Below, in pieces: positions 23,429-31,341 of a DNA stretch of 31,357 bases; positions within the stretch are counted from its first letter, which is position 1; every line of letters starts with the position of its first letter. Both the position numbers and the translations under genes were made by a program. The notes beneath the pieces are model-generated. The model searched no databases. It saw only the letters and a program-made list of their open reading frames with translations, and was not told where the DNA came from. This DNA is from an uncultured Oscillospiraceae bacterium (GTDB taxonomy: Bacteria > Bacillota > Clostridia > Oscillospirales > Oscillospiraceae), in assembly GCA_910584045.1 (NCBI GenBank), contig CAJTYO010000031.1:1-31357 (forward strand), given 5' to 3'.

Positions 23429-24703
23429 ATGGAATACGCCAAAATGACCCCCGCCCAGCTTGAGGCAGAGCACGAGGCTGTATCGAAGCGGTTTCAGGAG
23501 CTGAAAGGAAAGGGACTGAAGCTGGATATGTCCCGGGGAAAGCCGGGTAGGGAACAACTGGACCTGGTCAGTGATATGCTGACTGTGCTGTCCAGGCCAG
23601 AGGACTGTGTAGAGGAAGGCTTCGATGTCCGCAACTACGGCGAGCTCACTGGCCTGCCCTGCGCCAAGCGGTACTTCGCCGAGATCCTGGGCTGCAAGCC
23701 GGAAGAGTGCTTCATCGGAGGCAACGCCAGCTTGACCCTCATGTATGACACCATCTCTAAAGCGTTCACCCATGGCCTGCTTCATAGCGAGATGCCCTGG
23801 AGCAAGCTGGATACGGTGAAGTTCCTGTGCCCGTCCCCGGGCTATGATCGGCATTTCAACGTGACCAAGTCCTTCGGCATGGAGCTTATCACCATACCCA
23901 TGACTGGAGATGGCCCCGATATGGACGAGGTGGAGGAGGCCATCAAGGACCCCGCTGTTAAGGGCATCTGGTGTGTGCCTAAGTATTCCAACCCCGATGG
24001 GATTATCTACAGCGCCGCCACCATCGATCGGATTGCTCATTTGAAGCCGGCGGCTCCTGACTTTGTGGTCATGTGGGACAATGCCTACTGCATTCACGAG
24101 TTTGAGGGAGACTATGTGCCCTTCCCGGACATCCTCTCCATCTGCCGGGAGGCGGGAAACCCAGATATGGTCTTTGAGTTTGCCTCCACCTCCAAGGTAA
24201 CCTTCCCGGGAGCAGGTGTCTCCGTTATGGCCTCCAGTGTGGACAACATCAAGTATATGGTCAGCCTGATGACCTATCAGAGCATCAGCTACGACAAGGT
24301 CAACCAGCTCCGCCATGTCCGCTACCTCAAGGATAAGACCCACACGCTGGAGCTGATGAAGAAGCACGCTGCCATCCTGGGACCCAAATTTAAGGCGGTG
24401 TTGGATGCTTTGGACAGCGAGATCGCGCCGCTGGGCATCGCCTCTTGGAAGCGGCCCACCGGCGGATACTTTGTGAGCGTGGATACAGCGGATGGATTGG
24501 CCAAACGCACCTTGGCGCTCTGTAGGGAGGCAGGGGTGGTCATGACCAGCGCCGGGGCCACCTTCCCAAACGGAAACGATCCCCGGGACCGCAATATCCG
24601 CATTGCCCCCAGTCTTCCGCCGGTGGCGGAGCTTGAGGCCGCCATCGACGTATTCTGTGTGTGCCTGCGTCTGGCTGCGCTGGAGAAACTGCTTGGAAAG
24701 TGA
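23429..24703 (+). CDS. Class I PLP-dependent aminotransferase
   Basis: A 424-residue aminotransferase of the bacterial aspartate-aminotransferase-like group Ic (the family often labelled MocR-like or PF12897, without an HTH domain). The PLP lysine is K256 in FASTSKVTFPG. Other signatures are GGNASLTLMYD near residue 93, CPSPGYDRHF (about 135), WDNAYC (about 215) and RIAPSLPP near the C-terminus. The expected substrates are aspartate or a related acidic/aromatic amino acid plus 2-oxoglutarate, known from the group only. ATG 23429 follows AAAGGAG. A small hairpin CCCGC/GCGGG (23394-23406) is just upstream. Confidence 0.88.
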   Translation: MEYAKMTPAQLEAEHEAVSKRFQELKGKGLKLDMSRGKPGREQLDLVSDMLTVLSRPEDCVEEGFDVRNYGELTGLPCAKRYFAEILGCKPEECFIGGNASLTLMYDTISKAFTHGLLHSEMPWSKLDTVKFLCPSPGYDRHFNVTKSFGMELITIPMTGDGPDMDEVEEAIKDPAVKGIWCVPKYSNPDGIIYSAATIDRIAHLKPAAPDFVVMWDNAYCIHEFEGDYVPFPDILSICREAGNPDMVFEFASTSKVTFPGAGVSVMASSVDNIKYMVSLMTYQSISYDKVNQLRHVRYLKDKTHTLELMKKHAAILGPKFKAVLDALDSEIAPLGIASWKRPTGGYFVSVDTADGLAKRTLALCREAGVVMTSAGATFPNGNDPRDRNIRIAPSLPPVAELEAAIDVFCVCLRLAALEKLLGK

Positions 24704-24738
24704 AGAAAGCACACCTCTGCTTAGGTGAGGAGAACTAT

Positions 24739-25584
24739 ATGGAGGAGAAAATTGCGGAGCTGACAGATCTTCTGAAGCGAACCGTTGAGGGGAAATGCGC
24801 TATTGCACTGGCTGGAGCTCACGCAAAGGGTACTGAGGACGCCGCCTCTGACATTGACCTGTATATCTTCGCTGAACAGGCTCGGCCCTGGAAGGAGCGC
24901 AGCGCCTTGATTACTGCTGCTGCTGACCCTGGAACAGTTCCCTGGGTTGACCAGAACTTTGATGCTGCCCCCTGGGGTGGCGGTATGGACTTCTTATACC
25001 GGGGAACACCGGTGGAGGTGGTTGGCAGGACTATCGCCCATACGGATCGGATGATAGACGACTGCCTCGCCGGCAGATACGAGATCATTCCCGCCACGTG
25101 GACCTCAAATGGTTACTATACATTTATTTACTTGTGCGAGCTCAACTTTCTTAAGCCTGTTTGGGACCCAGATGGCGTTCTGGCCGCCTGGAAGGAGAAG
25201 GCCGCTGTCTATCCAGCCCCGCTGCGGCGGGCTGTTATGGTCGATTTCTTAGGGCGTGCGGGAACGTGGATGGGAAATTTTCACTATGACAGCGCCGTCC
25301 GCCGTGGGGACATCCTTTTTACAGCCCCCATTGTTTTGCATACTGTGATGGATATGGTCCAGGTCTTATTTGCGTTGAACCATGTCTACTTCACTGGCGA
25401 CAAAAAGCTGGAGGCTGTGTTGGCAAAACTGCCGCGCTGTCCGAAGGCTCTCCATCCTGATGGCGTTGACCTGTTGTTTTCTTCTTCCAGGGAGCCTGCC
25501 GTGCTGGAACGGCAGCGCAGTCTTCTTATGGAGGCCTTTCAAGAGCTGTCCGCCTGGGTGCAGGAGGCTTTGGAGGAGGCGTAA
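24739..25584 (+). CDS. Nucleotidyltransferase-fold protein
   Basis: A 281-residue protein with a MNT/aminoglycoside-adenylyltransferase-type nucleotidyltransferase core at the N-terminus. The catalytic pattern GAHAKGTEDAASDIDLYIF (residues about 25-43) has the GS/GA motif and the DxD pair. The C-terminal 180 residues are helical, similar to DUF4037-like proteins. The substrate is unknown: resistance, tRNA or toxin-antitoxin-type roles are all possible, and the sequence does not decide between them. ATG 24739 follows GAGG at 8 nt; the earlier in-frame start overlaps the aminotransferase gene. It is the last gene of the hprK unit and is followed by a terminator. Confidence 0.72.
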   Translation: MEEKIAELTDLLKRTVEGKCAIALAGAHAKGTEDAASDIDLYIFAEQARPWKERSALITAAADPGTVPWVDQNFDAAPWGGGMDFLYRGTPVEVVGRTIAHTDRMIDDCLAGRYEIIPATWTSNGYYTFIYLCELNFLKPVWDPDGVLAAWKEKAAVYPAPLRRAVMVDFLGRAGTWMGNFHYDSAVRRGDILFTAPIVLHTVMDMVQVLFALNHVYFTGDKKLEAVLAKLPRCPKALHPDGVDLLFSSSREPAVLERQRSLLMEAFQELSAWVQEALEEA

Positions 25585-25610
25585 GCTAACAAAATAAATC
25601 TGTATAAAGG

Positions 25611-25644
25611 CAGCCCCGTTCGGAGGAATTCCCGGGCGGGGCTG
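25611..25644 (+). terminator. Terminator after the hprK operon
   Basis: CAGCCCCG (25611-25618) pairs with CGGGGCTG (25637-25644); the loop contains a further short CGG/CCG pairing. TTTGCCTAAAAA follows. A near copy of the left arm (AAAGGCAGCCCC) occurs at 30268. Confidence 0.75.
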
Positions 25645-25661
25645 TTTGCCTAAAAAGTTGG

Positions 25662-25699
25662 TTGACAATGTAGACCAAAGGTGATATGATAGGTCTACA
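25662..25699 (+). promoter_or_regulatory. BlaI promoter with overlapping operator
   Basis: TTGACA (25662-25667), 17 nt, TATGAT (25685-25690). TGTAGACC (25669-25676) and GGTCTACA (25692-25699) form an exact 8-bp inverted repeat that brackets the -10 box. The half-sites contain the TGTA/TACA core typical of BlaI/MecI-type operators, so autoregulation is expected. Confidence 0.75.
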
Positions 25700-25724
25700 A
25701 TATAAACTAGTGGAGGGGACCAAG

Positions 25725-26108
25725 GTGGGACAAATCAAGCTGACTGGAAGTGAGTGGAGTGTATTAGACTGTCTGTGGAGGGAAAGCCCGCAGACAGTGA
25801 TGCAGCTGGTGGCCAATCTGGGCAAATCTGTGGGCTGGGCCAAGAGTACCACCATCACCACACTGCGCAGAATGGAAGAAAAGGGGCTGGTCCACTGCGA
25901 AAGTTATGGCAAGGGAAAATCCTATACACCAGCTGTAGAAAAGGAAAAAGCCGAGATATCTGAGACCAGGAGCTTCCTCGACCGGGTTTATCGTGGCAGT
26001 GTAGGACTGATGGTCAGCACTATGGCGCAGCGACAGGAGTTGAGCAGTGGCGAGATTGCCGAGCTGCGAGAAATCCTGGCTCAGGCGGAAAAGGAGGGGA
26101 AAAAATAA
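25725..26108 (+). CDS. BlaI/MecI/CopY-family repressor
   Basis: A 127-residue winged-helix repressor. The HTH (residues about 7-65: LTGSEWSVLDCLW, then WAKSTTITTLRRMEEKGLV) and the C-terminal dimer helices match the family. The start is GTG at 25725, with GGAGG 8 nt upstream, giving the usual N-terminus (V/M)GQIKLTGSEW. It is followed with a one-base overlap by a BlaR1-type protease, the classic two-gene pair in which the protease leads to cleavage of the repressor. The promoter overlaps an inverted repeat, so it probably regulates itself. No beta-lactamase is encoded in the window. Confidence 0.92.
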   Translation: MGQIKLTGSEWSVLDCLWRESPQTVMQLVANLGKSVGWAKSTTITTLRRMEEKGLVHCESYGKGKSYTPAVEKEKAEISETRSFLDRVYRGSVGLMVSTMAQRQELSSGEIAELREILAQAEKEGKK

Positions 26109-28738
26109 TGCTTAATTTTATAACATGGGTTGTATCTGCCAGCGTTTTAACTGCGGTGGTCCTACTCCTGCGTTGGCTGGCAGGGGGGAGGATCACCGCT
26201 GGACTGCGGTACGGCCTATGGGCGGTGGTACTGATCAGGCTGCTGCTTCCAATATCGCTCCTCTCCCTGTCCAATGCTGTGCCGCAGATGCCTGCGTGGA
26301 TACCGCCAGAGGCTATGCGGGAAGAGAGTCTTTATATTTTGCCCATGCACTCTTACTCCGCTGGGGAGGAGGACAACGCTGTCTCCGTGATGGATGATGG
26401 AATCTTGGTGGATGGAAATTCGTTCGGCTACGCAAAATTGGAGGATAAAGGGAAGACCATCACCCGCTATGCGGACAGGATCACGCCTCTGGATATGCTG
26501 GGCTGGATATGGACCGCCGGTGCGGTGGTGATGGGCGCTGTATTGATGTCGGCGAACATTCGTTTCTCTCTTCGGCTGAGACGGATGCGTCGTTCTCTGG
26601 AGGGGATAGAAGCCCCCATACCGGTATATGCGGCCTCCGCATTACCATCTCCATGCTTAGCAGGACTGTTCCGGCCCGCCATATATGTGACGGAGGAGAC
26701 AGCGGCGGTTCCGACTATGCTGCGGCACGTGCTGGCCCATGAGTTAACCCACTACAGGCATCTAGACCATCTGTGGAGCATCCTGCGGGGCACGGCATTG
26801 ACGATTCACTGGTGGAACCCTCTGGTATGGCTGGCTGTGATATGCAGCCGCCGGGACGGGGAATTGGCTTGTGACGAGGGGGCTCTCAAGCGACTGGGTG
26901 AGGGAGAGCGGACTGCCTACGGGGAGACGCTTCTGGCGCTTGTCACCACAAAAACGAGGCCTATCGACCTACTGCATTTCTCCACAACCATGACCGGCGG
27001 AAAGCGGGGCTTGAAGAAGCGCATCCAGCACATTGCCCACCAGCCAAGACAGCTGGCTGTCGTGGCGGCGGCGGCAGTTGTTGTGCTCACCTTGGCATCT
27101 CTGACAGCTTTTGGACAGGCGGAGAAAGTCGGGATCAGTCCGTCACTCCAACCGCCCGGCCTCTCCTGGAATGACAGCATTGATACAGTGATTAAAAAGC
27201 TGGACATCACGGAAGCGCAGATACTTGTGAATGAACAGTCCGAACCTTTGAATTTAAACGACCCGGATAAGTGGATGCTACAGGTCCAGGACATTTTTTT
27301 CTTTGACTGTAAGGCGACTGTTGGTTTTGGTTTTATTCGCTATGAGGGGTCAGCAAGCGACTATGGATTGGAGAATGTAGTTGTAATTCTTCCGGAGGAA
27401 ACTGATATGGCGGCGGTCAAGATAAAGCTGCTTAAACAGTATGGCGAGGGTGAGGCAGGAAAGACAGATATGAATTATGCATTCCTCATGAAGATGCCGA
27501 ATCTGCCGGCTCCCCAGCTCGATATGGAAAATCACCACATGTACTGGACGGCAGGTCATGAGATGCTGCCGGAGGGCTACAAAGAGCGGGTGCGAAACTG
27601 GCTGCTGAATGTCAAATATAAATCTGTGCCCACTGAGAAGATCGATGAATATCTGGCACTGGCACCGCTGGAAACACTGTACTGGACAGATGACTGGCTG
27701 CTCGTTACAGATGATCTGACCACCAACCGCATTACTTTCGAAGCCACCCAGCTGGTGGAATTTCTACAAAATGTCCCGCTGGAAGAAGAGACTCCTGTCA
27801 ATGCGTATATCAAGCCCTATGACGTGAATCGAGATGGGGTGCGGGAAGGGATTCGACACTACAACAAGGGAGCTGGCGAACTGGTAGAAATCACCCAAGG
27901 CAGTACAGAAGACGGAGAGGTGATCTGGTCTGTGGAGCTGGATCACGCCAGTGACAGCTGGGGAGCCTATTTCCGATGTCGAGCAAAAGATGGGCTTGAT
28001 TATTTACTGGAGTACAGTCCTAAAATCAAGGATGGTTTCTGCGAATATTCCTACCGCCTATTCCACATAGAGGAGGGAAGAGAGGTCACAGACCGTACAA
28101 ATCAGGTCTCTTTTGACATCAATTTTGACAGGCCAAACCATCGCTTTGACCCATCTAAAATTGCTGCTTTTATGTGGGAAGTCAACAGTTATATCATGGC
28201 AGGCGAAGGAATTGCAGGGACCAGCCTTGGTTCACTGAATCTGGAGGAGCTTACCGGATACATGAAGCGCGATAATATACTGATCACACTGGGCGCTCTC
28301 AACACGGAGTACAGTACGGAAGAAGGGCTGCGGGATGCTCTGACCGGCTATGCCTCCTATGCATTGGATAATCCGGATGAAACATGGTCTCCGTTGGCTG
28401 ACCTGCTGTTGAACGTGACAAAACAGGACGTCATGGGCATGGATCGGCAGTTTGTGGAGGATCTGCGAATGGCGAGGAGGGAGAGCTGTTTCTATAGCTG
28501 GGACAGCTATGTCGCTGCCTTTAATGGTCATGGGGTGGAAGAAGAGAGCCGTTACAAAATACTAGTTCCTCTGAAGGATAGTTCCACGCTGCATTTGTTT
28601 TCGTATGGTGAAGAGCGTGATACAGTCCTGATGATTCTGGATACGCAGAACGGCACATTTTCAGCCTTTTATGATGCACAGTACCTGCGGCAGACAATAG
28701 ATGATTCAAGTTATACCACAAATTTGAACAAAGGCTAA
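26108..28738 (+). CDS. BlaR1-type M56 membrane metalloprotease with a large extracellular region
   Basis: An 876-residue sensor protease. Residues 1-335 carry four to five membrane helices (about 5-25, 34-54, 133-152, 225-247 and 316-335) and the M56 zinc site HELTH at 211-215, with a second ligand region ELACDEG (252-258). Residues about 340-876 are outside the membrane. This region is not a penicillin-binding domain: I see no SxxK...SxN...KTG set in order. It includes a Ca-binding-like loop DVNRDGVRE (572-580) and several repeated beta-rich stretches. It overlaps the repressor stop (26108) by one base. The stimulus is unknown. It is ended by a perfect hairpin at 28765. A family member by protease and context, with an unusual sensor. 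Confidence 0.88.
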   Translation: MLNFITWVVSASVLTAVVLLLRWLAGGRITAGLRYGLWAVVLIRLLLPISLLSLSNAVPQMPAWIPPEAMREESLYILPMHSYSAGEEDNAVSVMDDGILVDGNSFGYAKLEDKGKTITRYADRITPLDMLGWIWTAGAVVMGAVLMSANIRFSLRLRRMRRSLEGIEAPIPVYAASALPSPCLAGLFRPAIYVTEETAAVPTMLRHVLAHELTHYRHLDHLWSILRGTALTIHWWNPLVWLAVICSRRDGELACDEGALKRLGEGERTAYGETLLALVTTKTRPIDLLHFSTTMTGGKRGLKKRIQHIAHQPRQLAVVAAAAVVVLTLASLTAFGQAEKVGISPSLQPPGLSWNDSIDTVIKKLDITEAQILVNEQSEPLNLNDPDKWMLQVQDIFFFDCKATVGFGFIRYEGSASDYGLENVVVILPEETDMAAVKIKLLKQYGEGEAGKTDMNYAFLMKMPNLPAPQLDMENHHMYWTAGHEMLPEGYKERVRNWLLNVKYKSVPTEKIDEYLALAPLETLYWTDDWLLVTDDLTTNRITFEATQLVEFLQNVPLEEETPVNAYIKPYDVNRDGVREGIRHYNKGAGELVEITQGSTEDGEVIWSVELDHASDSWGAYFRCRAKDGLDYLLEYSPKIKDGFCEYSYRLFHIEEGREVTDRTNQVSFDINFDRPNHRFDPSKIAAFMWEVNSYIMAGEGIAGTSLGSLNLEELTGYMKRDNILITLGALNTEYSTEEGLRDALTGYASYALDNPDETWSPLADLLLNVTKQDVMGMDRQFVEDLRMARRESCFYSWDSYVAAFNGHGVEEESRYKILVPLKDSSTLHLFSYGEERDTVLMILDTQNGTFSAFYDAQYLRQTIDDSSYTTNLNKG

Positions 28739-28764
28739 TTTTTGTTTAATGTGAGGTGCAAGTA

Positions 28765-28794
28765 CATCCGGTCCCCAGCGTAGGGGACCGGATG
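28765..28794. terminator. Hairpin between convergent blaR1-like and pfk genes
   Basis: CATCCGGTCCCC (28765-28776) pairs perfectly with 28783-28794, loop AGCGTA. Neither side has a long U run, so termination efficiency is uncertain, but its position at the junction of converging genes fits. Confidence 0.6.
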
Positions 28795-28811
28795 TTGACC
28801 TAGCCGTGTTT

Positions 28812-30044
28812 TTATTTCGCAATAACTTTCTTCAGTCTGGCAAATCGGGGCAGTCCGTTCTCCTTCTTCATCTTGGTTTCACCTTGGATGAGAGGGAGAG
28901 CATAATCGACAAAGGCCTGGGTAACACCGTTGTGCTCAGCGTTGATCCACTCGATGGGCACCTTTTTTTCGGTGTTGGCCACATCGGTCAGATCGTAAAG
29001 CTTGGTCCGGCATACATACTTGCCACCCTCATAGCTGCGCTCGAAGCCCACCATCTTGTCTGTGAGGCCCGCCACGGCGTTCTCCACGGCAGCCTTGCCA
29101 GCCATAAAGGACTCGTCAATGTCAGTCTGGCTGGCCAGATGCGCACCGCAGCGTTGGAGCAGACTCAGCTCAATGCCGCGAACCTTCGCGCCGGTCTCCT
29201 TCTTGACGATCTCTGCCAGCATGGCGGCCAAACCACCCAGCTGGGCGTGGCCGAAGCCGTCAGTGGCAGAGGTCTTGGCCTCAGAAACGAAAGAGCCATC
29301 GGCATAATGGATCCCCTCAGACACGGCCACCATGCAGTTGCCCTTTTCGTTGTAAATTTTCTTCACCTCAGCAATGAACTTGTCCATATCAAAGTCAGTC
29401 TCGGGGAGGTAGATGAGGTCGGGGCCTGCCCCCATGGCAGAGGCCAGCCCTGCCGCGGCGGTGAGCCAGCCAGCATGGCGGCCCATAATCTCAATAACGC
29501 AGATCATGCCGGTGTCGTAGACCCGGGCGTCGTGGTAAACCTCCATGCAGCTGGTGGCAATATATTTGGCGGCGGAGGCAAAGCCGGGGCAGTGGTCCGT
29601 ACCAAACAGGTCGTTATCGATGGTCTTAGGTACACCCATCACGCGGCATTCATAACCAACCTTCTGCATGTATTTGCTGATCTTGTTGCAGGTGTCCATG
29701 GAATCGTTGCCACCGTTGTAAAAGAAATAGCGTACATCGTACTTTTTAAAGATTTCCAAGATGCGTTTATAGTCCGTGTCGTCCACATCGGGGTCCGCGA
29801 TCTTATAGCGGCAGGAGCCCAAGGCAGAGGAGGGCGTGTAGAGCAGGTTCTCCAGCTCAGAGGCCTCCTCCTGGGACATATCGAAGAGACGGTCACTCAG
29901 TACTCCCTTGATGCCGTGCTCTGCGCCATAGACCTTCGTGATAGCTTCGCTGTCCAGAGCGGTACGGATAACTCCATAGGCGCTGGCGTTGATAACGGAA
30001 GTAGGGCCGCCTGATTGGCCAATAATACATGAACCTTTTAGCAT
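28812..30044 (-). CDS. Phosphofructokinase, PPi-dependent type
   Basis: A 410-residue group II phosphofructokinase, fructose 6-phosphate to fructose 1,6-bisphosphate in glycolysis. The phosphoryl-donor residues fit pyrophosphate rather than ATP: GGNDS at 111-115 has Asp where ATP enzymes have Gly, and PKTIDND at 139-145 supplies the Lys typical of PPi enzymes. The MGRHAGW motif is near residue 205. The length is in the range of this subgroup. Starts at ATG 30044 behind GGAGG with 9 nt spacing. Transcribed from its own promoter (30141-30169) through a leader with two hairpins, and divergent from the aldolase gene. Confidence 0.92.
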   Translation of the reverse strand: MLKGSCIIGQSGGPTSVINASAYGVIRTALDSEAITKVYGAEHGIKGVLSDRLFDMSQEEASELENLLYTPSSALGSCRYKIADPDVDDTDYKRILEIFKKYDVRYFFYNGGNDSMDTCNKISKYMQKVGYECRVMGVPKTIDNDLFGTDHCPGFASAAKYIATSCMEVYHDARVYDTGMICVIEIMGRHAGWLTAAAGLASAMGAGPDLIYLPETDFDMDKFIAEVKKIYNEKGNCMVAVSEGIHYADGSFVSEAKTSATDGFGHAQLGGLAAMLAEIVKKETGAKVRGIELSLLQRCGAHLASQTDIDESFMAGKAAVENAVAGLTDKMVGFERSYEGGKYVCRTKLYDLTDVANTEKKVPIEWINAEHNGVTQAFVDYALPLIQGETKMKKENGLPRFARLKKVIAK

Positions 30045-30073
30045 AGATAAAGTCCTCCAATTTTTCGGTGTAC

Positions 30074-30099
30074 ATACTTTTTCTCCAGGGAAAAAGTAT
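30074..30099 (-). promoter_or_regulatory. Leader hairpin 2 of the pfk mRNA
   Basis: ATACTTTTT (30074-30082) and AAAAAGTAT (30091-30099) are exact 9-bp arms with an 8-nt loop. Lies between the first hairpin and the ribosome site; no U run follows it on the minus strand, so it is not a terminator for pfk. Confidence 0.5.
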
Positions 30100-30114
30100 C
30101 AAAAGATTTTTTGT

Positions 30115-30131
30115 GCAAAGCTCTGCTTTGC
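30115..30131 (-). promoter_or_regulatory. 5'-terminal hairpin or operator of the pfk mRNA
   Basis: GCAAAGC (30115-30121) and GCTTTGC (30125-30131) around TCT. On the minus strand it begins about 3 nt after the predicted start of transcription, as at ylxM. The shared core CAGAGCTTTGCACAAA differs by one base from the ylxM copy. Confidence 0.6.
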
Positions 30132-30140
30132 TTTTTCACT

Positions 30141-30169
30141 ATTATAGCAAGGTTTTCCGGTGTTGTAAA
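30141..30169 (-). promoter_or_regulatory. Sigma-A promoter of the phosphofructokinase gene
   Basis: Minus strand TTTACA (30164-30169), 17 nt, TATAAT (30141-30146). Confidence 0.8.
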
Positions 30170-30311
30170 CTGGATTATTGCACGGAACTCTATTTATTTT
30201 GTAAATAATGGGTGTGGAGGCTAACAAATTTTTGCGGTGCTGAAAGGCGGTCGGCGGCAGATTATACAAAGGCAGCCCCACTGTTCAGCCTACTTTTTTT
30301 CTATTTATGAG

Positions 30312-30339
30312 TTGCAATCCGTCAGAAATGTGGTAAAAT
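30312..30339 (+). promoter_or_regulatory. Promoter of the class II aldolase gene
   Basis: TTGCAA (30312-30317), 16 nt, TAAAAT (30334-30339); the start codon lies 33 nt downstream. Confidence 0.6.
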
Positions 30340-30372
30340 AAACCTAACTTCACTATAAGGAGGACTACCATC

Positions 30373-31341
30373 ATGCCCCTCGTAACTACTACCGAAATGT
30401 TCAAGAAAGCCTATAACGGCGGTTATGCCGTCGGCGCTTTCAACGTCAACAACATGGAGATCGTCCAGGGCATCACCGAGGCTGCCAAGGAGGTCAACGC
30501 TCCCCTGATTCTCCAGGTTTCCAAGGGCGCGCGCGCCTATGCGAACCACACCTATCTTGTCAAGCTGGTAGAGGCAGCCATCATTGAGACCGGCCTGCCC
30601 ATCTGCCTGCATCTGGACCACGGCGACAGTTTTGAGACCTGCAAGAGCTGCATTGACGGAGGCTTTACCTCTGTCATGATCGATGCCTCCAGCAAGCCCT
30701 TCACCGAGAACATCGAGATCACTAAGAAGGTTGTTGAGTATGCCCACGACCACGGCGTCGTCGTCGAGGCTGAGCTGGGCAGTCTGGCCGGCGTGGAGGA
30801 CGAGGTTCAGGTATCCGCCGAGGATTCCTCCTACACCCGTCCCGAGGAAGTAGAGGAGTTTGTGCATAAGACCGGCTGCGACTCTCTGGCCATCGCCATT
30901 GGAACCAGCCACGGCGCCTATAAGTTTACCGCCGCTCAGTGCACCCGCAACGAGAAGGGCGAGCTGGTTCCCCCGCCCCTGCGCTTCGATATTCTGGATG
31001 AGGTTGTCAAGCGTCTGCCTGGCTTCCCCATTGTGCTCCATGGCTCCTCCTCCGTACCCCAGGAGTTTGTGAAGATGGTCAACGCCAACGGCGGTAAGAT
31101 GCCTGATGCCGTCGGCATCCCCGAGGAGCAGCTGCGCCAGGCTGCCCGCAGCGCCGTATGCAAGATCAACATCGACTCCGACCTGCGTCTGGCTATGACA
31201 GGCACTATCCGGCAGTTCTTCTGTGAGCATCCCGACAAGTTTGATCCCCGCGAGTACCTCAAGCCCGCCCGCGCCGCCATCAAGGAGGTGGTTAAGCACA
31301 AGCTCATCGACGTTCTGGGCTGTGACGGCAAGGCATTCTAA
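30373..31341 (+). CDS. fba: Class II fructose-bisphosphate aldolase
   Basis: A 322-residue zinc aldolase, splitting fructose 1,6-bisphosphate into DHAP and glyceraldehyde 3-phosphate. The metal-binding LDHGDS is at 81-86, with H83 as a zinc ligand and D82 the catalytic proton donor; other ligands come from the EAELG block (about 130), GTSHGAYK (His near 180) and VLHGSSS (about 220). Residues NINIDSDLR-like KINIDSDLRLAM near 275 are also typical. It is complete and starts at ATG 30373 with AAGGAGG 9 nt upstream. Divergent from the phosphofructokinase gene, the enzyme one step before it. No terminator is visible in the remaining 16 nt. Confidence 0.97.
   Translation: MPLVTTTEMFKKAYNGGYAVGAFNVNNMEIVQGITEAAKEVNAPLILQVSKGARAYANHTYLVKLVEAAIIETGLPICLHLDHGDSFETCKSCIDGGFTSVMIDASSKPFTENIEITKKVVEYAHDHGVVVEAELGSLAGVEDEVQVSAEDSSYTRPEEVEEFVHKTGCDSLAIAIGTSHGAYKFTAAQCTRNEKGELVPPPLRFDILDEVVKRLPGFPIVLHGSSSVPQEFVKMVNANGGKMPDAVGIPEEQLRQAARSAVCKINIDSDLRLAMTGTIRQFFCEHPDKFDPREYLKPARAAIKEVVKHKLIDVLGCDGKAF

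Larger units (their letters stand above)
30045..30372. other. Divergent intergenic region, pfk and fba control
   Basis: 328 nt without a gene. It holds the pfk promoter and two leader hairpins (minus strand) and the fba promoter (plus strand). In between are a 6-bp AT inverted repeat (TTATTT/AAATAA, about 30189-30205) and a remnant-like copy of the terminator arm at 25606 (AAAGGCAGCCCC, 30268-30279) followed by T8. No further ORF or tRNA seen. Confidence 0.7.

Noticed and set aside
23330..24712. 460-codon open frame opposite the aminotransferase gene
   Set aside because: Overlaps a clear PLP enzyme completely; composition is that of an antisense frame.
25725..28738. Beta-lactam resistance operon
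   Set aside because: BlaI/BlaR1-like genes are present but there is no beta-lactamase or penicillin-binding protein gene, and the sensor region shows no penicillin-binding motifs.
28806..30014. 402-codon open frame opposite the phosphofructokinase gene
   Set aside because: The other strand carries all motifs of phosphofructokinase, so this is a shadow frame.
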